A DNA stretch of 63,200 nucleotides from an uncultured Paraprevotella sp. Its GTDB lineage: Bacteria > Bacteroidota > Bacteroidia > Bacteroidales > Bacteroidaceae. Under the pieces are notes generated by a model. It was not told the origin of the DNA. It did not search any database and saw only the letters and a list, made by a program, of their open reading frames with translations. Numbering within the stretch: the stretch's first letter is position 1; each line of letters opens with the position of its first letter. Shown here one piece after another: positions 26,801 through 34,126 of this stretch. The stretch is taken from positions 1 through 63,200 of the forward strand of contig URKA01000015.1 of the NCBI GenBank assembly GCA_900548345.1, in the 5' to 3' direction. Made by a program: the position numbers and the translations under genes.

Positions 26801-29192
26801 AGGTTAAGGTTGTACGATAATCGGAATGCTCAGCCCGTTCCACTCGCATGTGGTTCATCGTCCAGTCTTGCACAATGGTCAATTCAAGATGTTCCGGAAC
26901 TTCGTCGAACTCTTCCGGACGCGGTACATCAAGTGTCTTTGCCTTCTTATCTACAGAAATGAGGCGTGGCATAGAAAGGTCATCAAAAGTACTTGCCCTT
27001 TTCATCTTCACACCATTTACATAAAGTTGGCGGAAATCCAAGTTTTCTCCATAAGACATCGGAGTTGCAGCCGCCCATACATGCTGTTGCGCCACCTCCG
27101 GCAACCCTTCCACATTTCCGGCGGGACTCCATCCTGCCACCTCAATACCACCGCTCAATATGGGCGTTTCGCCTTCAGCCGCCTCTATAATAGTGGGTGA
27201 ATAAGGCTTTCCGGCGTCCTCACTTCCCAGCGTAATGGTTTCATTTATACGGTAAATTCCGCCTTTCAACACAATATGTACTTCTCCGACAGGCGCTGTT
27301 GCCTTCTGCCTCATCATTCTTACACGATCTATCGCAGCCTGCAATGTCAACAAAGGCTCTTGTTCCGTTCCCTGTGCCATGTCATTTCCTGAAGGAGAAA
27401 CCCAAACATAACTTGCCGGAGGAACAACGATGTTCTTGTATTTCAATGTAAGTTCATTCTCGCCTTCTTTCAATATGACCCGGTCCACCGACCTGCTTCG
27501 ATCCAGTTCATAGTATGCCCCGTCTATCATAAAAGACTCATATTCGACAGCATCGGCAATAAACTCATGACCAACCATAAGGTATCGGGAAGGGTCCATC
27601 GAAGTCCATTCTCCTTGTATAAGGACATCATTTTTTATGGTTTTTCCTTCAGAATCTTGAATGTGTATCCTTACCGTAGGTTCTTCTTCTATCTCGTATA
27701 CTTCATAATTGTCAATATAGGCTGTGCCTTCTGCGGAAGTACCGACAAAATACACACTCCCTCCTGCAGAAGATGTCTTCAATGTAAAATCCGCTTTCTG
27801 CCAGGCATCGCTTTTACCTTCGACATAGAAATCTATATCTCCGTTGCCCAACCCGTGCCCGAACCATCCGAACTGTGCCATGACACCTTGAGTGGAGTAA
27901 GTCTGGGCGATAAAACGATAAACAGTATTGGGCTTCAATCCATTCAGTTCCAACGTACCCCTGAAAGGCGCACCAACAGCAATACTCGCATGACCACTAT
28001 AGACATAGCGCAAGTCATCATTGACGGCTTTCGTTCCCCAGCCGCCAAACCCTCCAAGAGTTGTGCAGAAAGGATCGCTAACTATATTATCTCGTTCCGG
28101 ATAAGTGGAGATAAAGGTATCATCAGATGGCACCGACCTGTAATTCAACACATAGGTCTTAATAGTCTCCCCGTCTTCTGCAGAAACCACAATCTCCGAC
28201 CGCCCTTCTCCAGACTCCAAATCCACGATGCCATCACCGGTTATCTGCTGTTTGTCTTCCTGTCTTTCACATACGGGCTGTACGGACGAAGCTCCCGCCA
28301 ACCATACTTCATACTCCATGATTTCCGGTGAAAAATCCGGATACATCTGGCTACCAGAAACGGAAATGGATGCCAAATCGGCATTCCTGCTTAATCCTGT
28401 GAATTGTTTGAACCGGATTTGCATAAGGTTCTCACCTTCTTCAACAAGTATGCGGTCTGTATTGGAGTCTGTATCGTAGGTGTATTTAAGACCATCTTTC
28501 ATAAAGTCCTGCTTGTCTTTCTCTGCCACATACTCATGTCCTATCATCAAATATTTGGAAACATCCTGCCCCCACTCTCCGACAACAACACGGTCTTCTT
28601 TCAACGAATTGCCGTTTTCATCAAGATACTGTATGCGTATCGTAGGCTCTTCTACAATGTAAACTTCATAATTGTCTATATAGACATTGCCGGAACCGGT
28701 AGCCCCCGTATAATATATTCCCGTGCTATTGCTACCACTGGTTTTATAAGTAATATCCAGAATATCCCATTCATCATTCTTTGCGGATGTCCACAAATCG
28801 ATGTCCTCACCTCCATAACCGTGGGAATATGCGTTGAAAACAGCAGATATTCCGGTCGGTACATAGACACAGGCGCGCAACCTATATACCGTATTAGGCA
28901 ACAAGCTGTTCACCTCAAGAGTACCACCCCACGGAGAAGCTACGGCGATGCTCTTATCCCCGCAGTACACATATTGGGGATTTGTATTCACTGATTTGGC
29001 CCCCCATCCACCGAACCCCGACAGTTCATCACACTCTGGATGGGATATGACATTCTCTCTGTCCGGATAAAGCGGAACGAAACAGGAGGCCTCATCCTCC
29101 GAAAGCCCCGTCACATAATTAACAAATGAGAATACAGGCACTGCCGTTACTGACAGCAATAGCATTATTTTCATCTTTATTGTTTTCATCAT
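23892..29192 (-). CDS. GH141-like beta-helix giant with VCBS propeller and T9SS tail
   Basis: A 1766-residue exported protein. After a signal peptide a carbohydrate-binding-like unit of about 230 residues occurs twice (about 38-268 and 358-590; both contain GFGGWG, LPNTVYR or KPNTVYR, and YIDNYEVY). A cadherin-like beta-sandwich lies between them. The central beta-helix (about 592-1210, starting YVWVSPSGNDMAQGTEQEP) resembles GH141, a family with a known alpha-L-fucosidase and a xylanase. Seven VCBS/FG-GAP blades follow (about 1227-1560; DLNNDNRLDIV, DLNGDGYMDLV and so on, calcium-binding loops). Next are an Fn3-like domain and a C-terminal tail (VSVYTVDGRCVY ... LAPGLYMVNSIKVMV) that fits a T9SS type A sorting domain. 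It is co-transcribed between the two GH29 genes. Confidence 0.82.
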   Translation of the reverse strand: MMKTIKMKIMLLLSVTAVPVFSFVNYVTGLSEDEASCFVPLYPDRENVISHPECDELSGFGGWGAKSVNTNPQYVYCGDKSIAVASPWGGTLEVNSLLPNTVYRLRACVYVPTGISAVFNAYSHGYGGEDIDLWTSAKNDEWDILDITYKTSGSNSTGIYYTGATGSGNVYIDNYEVYIVEEPTIRIQYLDENGNSLKEDRVVVGEWGQDVSKYLMIGHEYVAEKDKQDFMKDGLKYTYDTDSNTDRILVEEGENLMQIRFKQFTGLSRNADLASISVSGSQMYPDFSPEIMEYEVWLAGASSVQPVCERQEDKQQITGDGIVDLESGEGRSEIVVSAEDGETIKTYVLNYRSVPSDDTFISTYPERDNIVSDPFCTTLGGFGGWGTKAVNDDLRYVYSGHASIAVGAPFRGTLELNGLKPNTVYRFIAQTYSTQGVMAQFGWFGHGLGNGDIDFYVEGKSDAWQKADFTLKTSSAGGSVYFVGTSAEGTAYIDNYEVYEIEEEPTVRIHIQDSEGKTIKNDVLIQGEWTSMDPSRYLMVGHEFIADAVEYESFMIDGAYYELDRSRSVDRVILKEGENELTLKYKNIVVPPASYVWVSPSGNDMAQGTEQEPLLTLQAAIDRVRMMRQKATAPVGEVHIVLKGGIYRINETITLGSEDAGKPYSPTIIEAAEGETPILSGGIEVAGWSPAGNVEGLPEVAQQHVWAAATPMSYGENLDFRQLYVNGVKMKRASTFDDLSMPRLISVDKKAKTLDVPRPEEFDEVPEHLELTIVQDWTMNHMRVERAEHSDYRTTLTFKDIESEIEFKRPWPILRADENSFSNHCYYFSNALELLNRPQEWFNDTETGKVYYWPRSGESVNTIEAIAPVHETLVCIEGDLEQPVSNVIFRGITFEHTTWMRPSWAGQVSLQSGQYLFDAYSDPSVPAGNVAYVGRPSAGVSVKNARRIHFEDCLFQHMASTAVDFVSGTKQVKVEGCAFNDIGGTAVQAGFFGDENIEAHQAYNPDDKRVVCDSVLISNNYIVNTANEDWGCHGICVGFAANVDITHNELHDLPYSAISMGWGWNKEINCMHDNHITANYINGFATQMRDAGAIYTLSAQPNSSITENCIEGVGHPLFDPVMWDMRHSQFDLYTDEGTDYFVVKDNWCSRGEISKNQNGSHNVWGINSPDVDESIKLAAGLEDGFTYIREKVKAYDYAPLDSIGERNTSERIDFVAQNEGFKLGTALAVDLNNDNRLDIVYGGGESFQVLQGGVRINTGDYGFVATQGLKELYMNNLAAGDLNGDGYMDLVQAGWDFWNGYNAVLMNDGKGHLLESVMTDAGQTSPACGIADINNDGLADYFFIGNDAANSFYIQQQDRTFAQPVSKLNLPGGFSDPHVVYADFNNDRSVDLCVLSNSKNGMYTKVWYNDGKGNFTETNVGFVEKGTRGAMAYADVNSDGCLDIVIGGQNSVTLYLNDGDGKFVKHQDFNGYSFENVTHPIGFCDWNNDGYSDLILTGKDTSQSNSVSHTDIYLNDGQGNFTLADVDLPGVSESSIELADFSNTGKNDILISGNCNGGYNGFNTERRIAVLCKNLVESTNTRPLPPNELSANVDGDKVELTWSVGADAETSAKSLSYSFYIRDLETGLYIVSPDADALTGERRVSGMGNAWMNLGWVLQGLPAGTYAWSVQTVDAGYRGSEFAPEQTFVVEDPTIIGESRKETTTLQAYANGNSLSIRVLQPQQVSVYTVDGRCVYTGFCQPGSFNLSLAPGLYMVNSIKVMVGNN

Positions 29193-29248
29193 CTTTCGTA
29201 TTTAATGGTTAACAGATTATAGAAATGGAGATTATATAGCGTTTCATC

Positions 29249-29296
29249 CGAGTCCCCACCGGATAGTATTCTTAATACTATTCCGGCGGAAACTCG
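29249..29296 (-). other. Intercistronic hairpin
   Basis: On the minus strand a strong stem-loop forms from nested repeats: outer CGAGT/ACTCG and inner CCGGAATAGTATT/AATACTATCCGG with a 3-nt loop. It lies between the large GH29 and the GH141-like gene. No U-run follows it and I see no promoter before the next gene. An mRNA-stabilising or attenuating structure is more likely than a full terminator. Confidence 0.65.
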
Positions 29297-29322
29297 GTTG
29301 TAAAAAGATGCAAGACATTCAT

Positions 29323-32300
29323 TTAAGGAACCGCCATATACTTTTTATTCCCCTTGATGTACACGCCTTTCTGCGGCACATCGCGCAGGCGGCGCCCGCT
29401 CAGGTCGTATAAGTTGTCATCCTGTGATACAGGTGTACCCAATGTTTCACTGACGGCATCCGCGGAACCTTTTCCCAAATAGTAAAGGCGGATATTATCG
29501 AACTTCAGATTGCTACCTTGATAATCGGCAAGACGAACACCCACCGTGACATCTTCCTGCTCCGTAAGTTCAAAGTCTAACGACATGTCAGCCTTTCCTC
29601 CATTGTTCATACTTGTTTTGTGGTCATTGGCAAAAAGCCATGCACCATCACTCTCGCACAGAGCATATACGACAAGGCGGTATTTGCCGGCCGGCAACGC
29701 CTTGATGGCCTGCGACACGCTACGGTCGCTGAGATTTCCGCTACCCTGCCAGTTGTTCATATACAACTTTCCGTTACAACCGGGAAGGTAACCTTTTTCT
29801 ATTTCCCCTTCTCCCTCTACAGTCCAACCTATAGGCTTGCACACCTCATCGTAGCGTTCAAAGCTGGGATTGTTGATGAGATAAGTGATGGACAAAGGTG
29901 CATCGGCAGTAACCTTGTCCAGTTTCTCGTACTGCCTCATCCATACACTCCGTTCGATGGTGTAGATGTCGAAACGGGCAGCATCCTCCTCCGACTTGCC
30001 GGCGGAAAATTCCTCACCGTCTTCCAAAACGCCACTGTCCCATGGACCGATATATGCTCCCGACGTAACATTCTTCAGCATCCATCCGTTTTCGGCCGAG
30101 TATTCCGGCATAAGATAAGCCAGTTTGCGGTTACCGTCATTGTCTCCTTTCTTTCCGCCGAAGTCACTGTATGTCTGCCACACCACTCTGCTCCAGCCTT
30201 CCGTACGGAACTGACGGCTCTGCTCTACCATGCTGCTGAATATCCAGTTCGTAGCGTTTTGTCCGACAGTTACATTGCCATCGTTGTCAAATGCCTCCAC
30301 CATCCAGACCGCACTCTGGTCCTTGCTGGCATCCACATTTTCCGCATACGACATCACGTACACGTTGCCCCAGTTCTTACCATTGTCGGCATGCGACCTT
30401 GCCGCAATCGGCAGGTCTTTCGCACGCTCGACAAGGGCGAAATACTTTTGCGAGAAATCCATATCCTCCGGTATCACTTCCAACTTCTTCCATCCTTTTT
30501 CCGTAAGTTTCTCCGCCGTGGGACGTTGGTCCTCTCCCGTTATACTATAGAAAGCCACCTTAACAGCCCTGAATTCCTGCTGGTTGCTGCCGTTGTTCAG
30601 ATTCGCCTGCCATCCTATATAATATTCCCCTTCTTCCTCAATCTGTACATACAAGCCGTAAAGGTCTTCGCCCTCTTTAGCTGTATTGACCTGATAACAG
30701 GCCATACTCTTACCCGGAAGTTCCTCCGTTGAGCCAAGTTCTTTCGATACGAACATATAAGCCATATCATTGCATCCGTAAAGAGAATTGTATGCGGCAC
30801 CGAAGTAATACGTTCCGGGCTGCAGAGTTACCTTGCGGTAGATACGGGCATTGGTCAGGTCGCCCTGATTGCTTCCCTTATCATCCCATATACCTAAAGA
30901 GATACCCCGCCTGTTTCCATAATTGTCCAATCCGTTGCGTACACCATCATTGCCCTTGTCTATGCTATAGTTTTCCGAAATCCAATGAGTGAGTTTACCG
31001 TAACGTCCACCGAGCATGCCGGAGAAATCTTCCCCTTCCACAAGCACCTCGCTTGTCAGATTCTCATCAACAGCCCCTTTGAACAATCCTCCTTCATTAG
31101 CTCCGTTCTTTTCGAGGTCCTGATACAACGTGCGCAACTTGCCAAGTACCTCAGTCGCAGCCGCACCATCGTTCCCGTCAACCGCTTTTGCCTCCGCAAC
31201 AGCATCGGCAAGAGCCTGCACCTTGGCAGTGCTGTAATGTCCCGTATTAATCTCACTACTTGACTGTTCAAGTGTCTTGCAAATGTTTTCCAAATCAGCT
31301 ATAACCGCCGAAAGGAGTTGAAAATCACTCGGAACTTCCTCCTTGAAGAGTATACGGAACACCGGAGCAATCTCATTGGGATGAACGGCCGGAACATCCA
31401 CGGTCAACCCGTAGGTTCCCTGTTTGAATGCCACTTCACCATGACCGAGGAGTTCTACTTTCGCCACTTCACCACGATAACTCCCTGCAAGCGGAGAGAA
31501 TGCCTTCATCATATATTCACCTGTAGCCGGCCATGCCATGATGGTGGCATAAATGTCATTGCCTTTGGTCACATAACGCACATCGGCACTGGTGTAGTTC
31601 TGTCCTTCGTTAAACCCTTGGTCTTTCATCCCGTTGGTGGCTTCCGCCAAAGGCCCTTCACCAAAACATTCCTTCCAATAGCGCGTTCCGTAAATACTCT
31701 CCCCATTGATTTTCATCCATGCTTCGATACCGTTGAGTACGGCAAGCTCCCTCGAATCGTATTCACCATCCGCATTCAGCGGAATAGAGAGCAACAGGTT
31801 ACCGTTCTTGCTCACCACATCAACCAGCATACGTACAACGGTTGCCGCACTCTTGTAACCACCGATGCTCTTCTTGTAGTGCCAGTCGCCGATACAGGTA
31901 CATGTCTGCCAGTACTTTTCCTGCGGACGGTCGGGAATGCCGCGTTCCACATCCCACATCATCGCCTCTTTCTGTGCATCCGGAAGAATCTTTCCGGTCA
32001 CCACCACTTCTGCCTTTCCCTCATGCTGGTTGGCCGAATGGTTATAATAGTGGGCCAGGAAGTCCTGCCCCCACTGGTTGTCGCATCCCCAGAACGGAAG
32101 CACGGTGTCATCGAAATAAATCATGTCGGGATTATAATCGTTGACCACCTGCCGGCATCTGTTCTGCAGTTTGACCCTGTACGCCTCGTCCGGAATGCTG
32201 GCACCGTTTCCCCATTCCCACTGACTGTGAATGGTTCCGCTGTTCTCCCATCCCGAAGAATGGGCATGGCGCTGTGCATACAACTCCTGAGGGTCGTATC

Positions 32301-32919
32301 CTTCCCACCATTTTCCTATACCGTCCTCTTTCGTCAGATTACCGTCATATCGCTGCGAGGGTTCAAGCCAAGTCCAGGCGTGCGAGGCATGAATGCTCAC
32401 ACCAAACTTCAGTCCGTTGTCGCGTACAGCCTTCGACCACTCGCCGACAAGGTCACGCTTGGGCCCTATGTTGACGGAGTTCCATTCCTGATACGGACTG
32501 TTCCAAAGGTCAAAGTTATCGTGATGATTACCCAATGCCATGAAATACTTGCATCCTACGTCCGCATATTTCTTCACGATGGCATCCGGATTCCACTTCG
32601 CCGCCACCCAGTCGCGGCAGAACTCTTTCAGTCCGTACTCCGCAGGATTGTAATGCACGCCCCGATGCTCGTCATACGGATTGCTGCTATAGTACATGAA
32701 CCGGGCATACCAGTCACCGCTTTCCGCCTGGCATTGCGGCCCCCAATGTGCCCACAGGCCGAATTTGGCATCTTTGAACCACTCAGGGCACTCCCATTCA
32801 CTCAGGCTGTTCCAATCTGCACTGAAATGTCCTTCTTCAAGCGGCACATTACTCAACTGTGCACTGGCAACCGTTGCCATGCACCACGCCGCAGCAGCAA
32901 GTTTAATCGTCTTTTTCAT
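29323..32919 (-). CDS. Modular GH29 alpha-L-fucosidase with C-terminal sorting-like tail
   Basis: A 1198-residue exported enzyme starting at the ATG before KKTIKLAAAAWCMATVASA; the frame extends upstream to 32985 but lacks a signal-peptide start there. The GH29 barrel (about 25-400) has WFKDAKFGLWAHWGPQC, GNHHDNFDLWNSPYQ and the nucleophile Asp in DMIYFDDTVLPFW (about 268). After the beta domain come a helical FIVAR-like segment (about 536-610), a beta-sandwich starting LVEGEDFSGMLGG (about 623-790), a second region (about 826-1000) and a CBM-like domain starting NPSFERYDEVCKPIGW. It ends in NLYDLSGRRL ... KGVYIKGNKK, a short T9SS-like tail. It is the first gene of a four-gene operon divergent from an AraC regulator. 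Confidence 0.88.
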   Translation of the reverse strand: MKKTIKLAAAAWCMATVASAQLSNVPLEEGHFSADWNSLSEWECPEWFKDAKFGLWAHWGPQCQAESGDWYARFMYYSSNPYDEHRGVHYNPAEYGLKEFCRDWVAAKWNPDAIVKKYADVGCKYFMALGNHHDNFDLWNSPYQEWNSVNIGPKRDLVGEWSKAVRDNGLKFGVSIHASHAWTWLEPSQRYDGNLTKEDGIGKWWEGYDPQELYAQRHAHSSGWENSGTIHSQWEWGNGASIPDEAYRVKLQNRCRQVVNDYNPDMIYFDDTVLPFWGCDNQWGQDFLAHYYNHSANQHEGKAEVVVTGKILPDAQKEAMMWDVERGIPDRPQEKYWQTCTCIGDWHYKKSIGGYKSAATVVRMLVDVVSKNGNLLLSIPLNADGEYDSRELAVLNGIEAWMKINGESIYGTRYWKECFGEGPLAEATNGMKDQGFNEGQNYTSADVRYVTKGNDIYATIMAWPATGEYMMKAFSPLAGSYRGEVAKVELLGHGEVAFKQGTYGLTVDVPAVHPNEIAPVFRILFKEEVPSDFQLLSAVIADLENICKTLEQSSSEINTGHYSTAKVQALADAVAEAKAVDGNDGAAATEVLGKLRTLYQDLEKNGANEGGLFKGAVDENLTSEVLVEGEDFSGMLGGRYGKLTHWISENYSIDKGNDGVRNGLDNYGNRRGISLGIWDDKGSNQGDLTNARIYRKVTLQPGTYYFGAAYNSLYGCNDMAYMFVSKELGSTEELPGKSMACYQVNTAKEGEDLYGLYVQIEEEGEYYIGWQANLNNGSNQQEFRAVKVAFYSITGEDQRPTAEKLTEKGWKKLEVIPEDMDFSQKYFALVERAKDLPIAARSHADNGKNWGNVYVMSYAENVDASKDQSAVWMVEAFDNDGNVTVGQNATNWIFSSMVEQSRQFRTEGWSRVVWQTYSDFGGKKGDNDGNRKLAYLMPEYSAENGWMLKNVTSGAYIGPWDSGVLEDGEEFSAGKSEEDAARFDIYTIERSVWMRQYEKLDKVTADAPLSITYLINNPSFERYDEVCKPIGWTVEGEGEIEKGYLPGCNGKLYMNNWQGSGNLSDRSVSQAIKALPAGKYRLVVYALCESDGAWLFANDHKTSMNNGGKADMSLDFELTEQEDVTVGVRLADYQGSNLKFDNIRLYYLGKGSADAVSETLGTPVSQDDNLYDLSGRRLRDVPQKGVYIKGNKKYMAVP

Positions 32920-32958
32920 CTTTATATTAGGTTTATATGTAGATTCCTTCGGACAATG

Positions 32959-32966
32959 CAAATGTA
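32959..32966 (-). promoter_or_regulatory. -7 box of the GH29/GH141-like/GH31-127 operon
   Basis: The minus-strand octamer TACATTTG matches TAnnTTTG, 39 nt before the modular GH29 ATG. The TGTCCCAT operator is not found here, so this operon is probably under a different regulator, most simply the divergent AraC gene. Confidence 0.6.
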
Positions 32967-33005
32967 TTGCGTTTATAATTATCACGGTAATAAAATATCG
33001 ACATC

Positions 33006-33019
33006 ATATAGTACTATAT
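33006..33019. promoter_or_regulatory. Perfect palindrome in divergent regulatory region
   Basis: ATATAGTACTATAT is a perfect 14-bp palindrome, flanked by ATC on the left and TGAT on the right. It lies between the divergent -7 boxes and is a candidate operator. AT-rich palindromes arise by chance, so this is tentative. Confidence 0.4.
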
Positions 33020-33125
33020 TGATATTCTCTACTTGTATATCAGTTTTATACCATATAAAATCAACATTTTCCTATTTGTACAGCAAGATTATCACATTTC
33101 GGGAACAAGGTATCGTTTTTTTTCA

Positions 33126-33133
33126 TACATTTG
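33126..33133 (+). promoter_or_regulatory. -7 box of the AraC regulator
   Basis: TACATTTG ends 8 nt before the ATG at 33142, which would leave a very short or absent leader. No -33 TTTG is seen at normal spacing. Confidence 0.5.
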
Positions 33134-33141
33134 CCCCATCT

Positions 33142-33999
33142 ATGAACATCGACTCGTTTCATCCACTGACCCTCAATGTAGGAAAAGCCATACACAACTC
33201 TGATTGGAACTGGCCAAACATCTGCAGCCCTTTTGCACGAATATACTACATTGTCGAAGGTGAGGCTGCTATCGTTATCAACGAGAAGACGCATCACCTC
33301 AAACCCCGGCATCTGTATCTGATCCCCCCCTTCACGACTCATTCAACCGTATGCGACAGCCACTTTGTCCATTACTATATCCACGTGTATCAAGAAGGGG
33401 TTGTAGACCATGATATCTTTGAAGAGTATGATTTCCCCTTTGAGGCACCGATGCAACCACACGATGAATATCTTTTCGAACGTCTTGTCCTCATCAACCC
33501 GACCATACCTCTACCGGCTTCCGACCCCAGCACCTACGACAACAGCAAAGTATTGATTCAGAACACCCTGAAAAGCAAGATAAGGTCCGACGAGCAAAGA
33601 ATCGAATCACGGGGAATCATCTATCAACTTCTTTCACGCTTCGTACAAAAAGCCGTAGCAAAATCCACCTTTCAAGACGAACGTATCACAAAAGCCACAC
33701 GCTACATCATGGAGCATCTTTCCGAGGCAATCGCCATCAAGGATCTATCATCCGAAGCATGTCTCTCACCGGAGCACTTCATACGGCTTTTCAAGAACAG
33801 CATCGGAACCACTCCCATGCAATACATTACCCGCAAACGTATTGAGAAATCCCAGCACCTCCTCTTTACCACCGACATGTCTATCAAGAACATTGCCTTT
33901 ACATTGGGATTCACCGACTGCTCCTATTTTGTACGCGTGTTCAAACACACACTCGGCATGACACCACAGGAATACAGGAAACAACAGAACAACATGTAA
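33142..33999 (+). CDS. AraC-family transcriptional regulator
   Basis: A 285-residue cytoplasmic regulator. The N-terminal cupin-like sensing domain (about 10-160) shows ARIYYIVEGEAAIVINEK and HLYLIPPFTTHST, as in AraC proteins that bind sugars. The C-terminal double HTH (about 185-285) has IAIKDLSSEACLSPEHFIRL and SIKNIAFTLGFTDCSYFVRV. The open frame continues far upstream into the antisense of the GH29 gene, but MNIDSFHPLTLNVGKAIHNS is the natural start. It is divergent from the GH29/GH141-like/GH29/GH31-127 operon, whose promoter it probably controls, along with its own. Confidence 0.92.
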   Translation: MNIDSFHPLTLNVGKAIHNSDWNWPNICSPFARIYYIVEGEAAIVINEKTHHLKPRHLYLIPPFTTHSTVCDSHFVHYYIHVYQEGVVDHDIFEEYDFPFEAPMQPHDEYLFERLVLINPTIPLPASDPSTYDNSKVLIQNTLKSKIRSDEQRIESRGIIYQLLSRFVQKAVAKSTFQDERITKATRYIMEHLSEAIAIKDLSSEACLSPEHFIRLFKNSIGTTPMQYITRKRIEKSQHLLFTTDMSIKNIAFTLGFTDCSYFVRVFKHTLGMTPQEYRKQQNNM

Positions 34000-34097
34000 C
34001 TCCTCCCTTCCCCTCATCCATATCGCATGGATAACAAGAATACATGCGCGACCCGCATTTTTCCGGTACTTTTGTTTCCCGCGGAAAAATATAATCG

Positions 34098-34105
34098 TAA
34101 ATTTG
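34098..34105 (+). promoter_or_regulatory. -7 box of pepP
   Basis: TAAATTTG lies 21 nt before the ATG at 34127. The in-frame TTG at 34103 falls inside this box and cannot be the start. Confidence 0.6.
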
Positions 34106-34126
34106 TCCGTACCTAAAAGACTACGC

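Noticed and set aside
31318..33141. Long upstream extension of the AraC frame (open from 31318)
   Set aside because: It runs antisense through the GH29 coding sequence, gives a low-complexity His/Pro/Arg-rich translation, and the AraC family start and a -7 box lie at 33142 and 33126.
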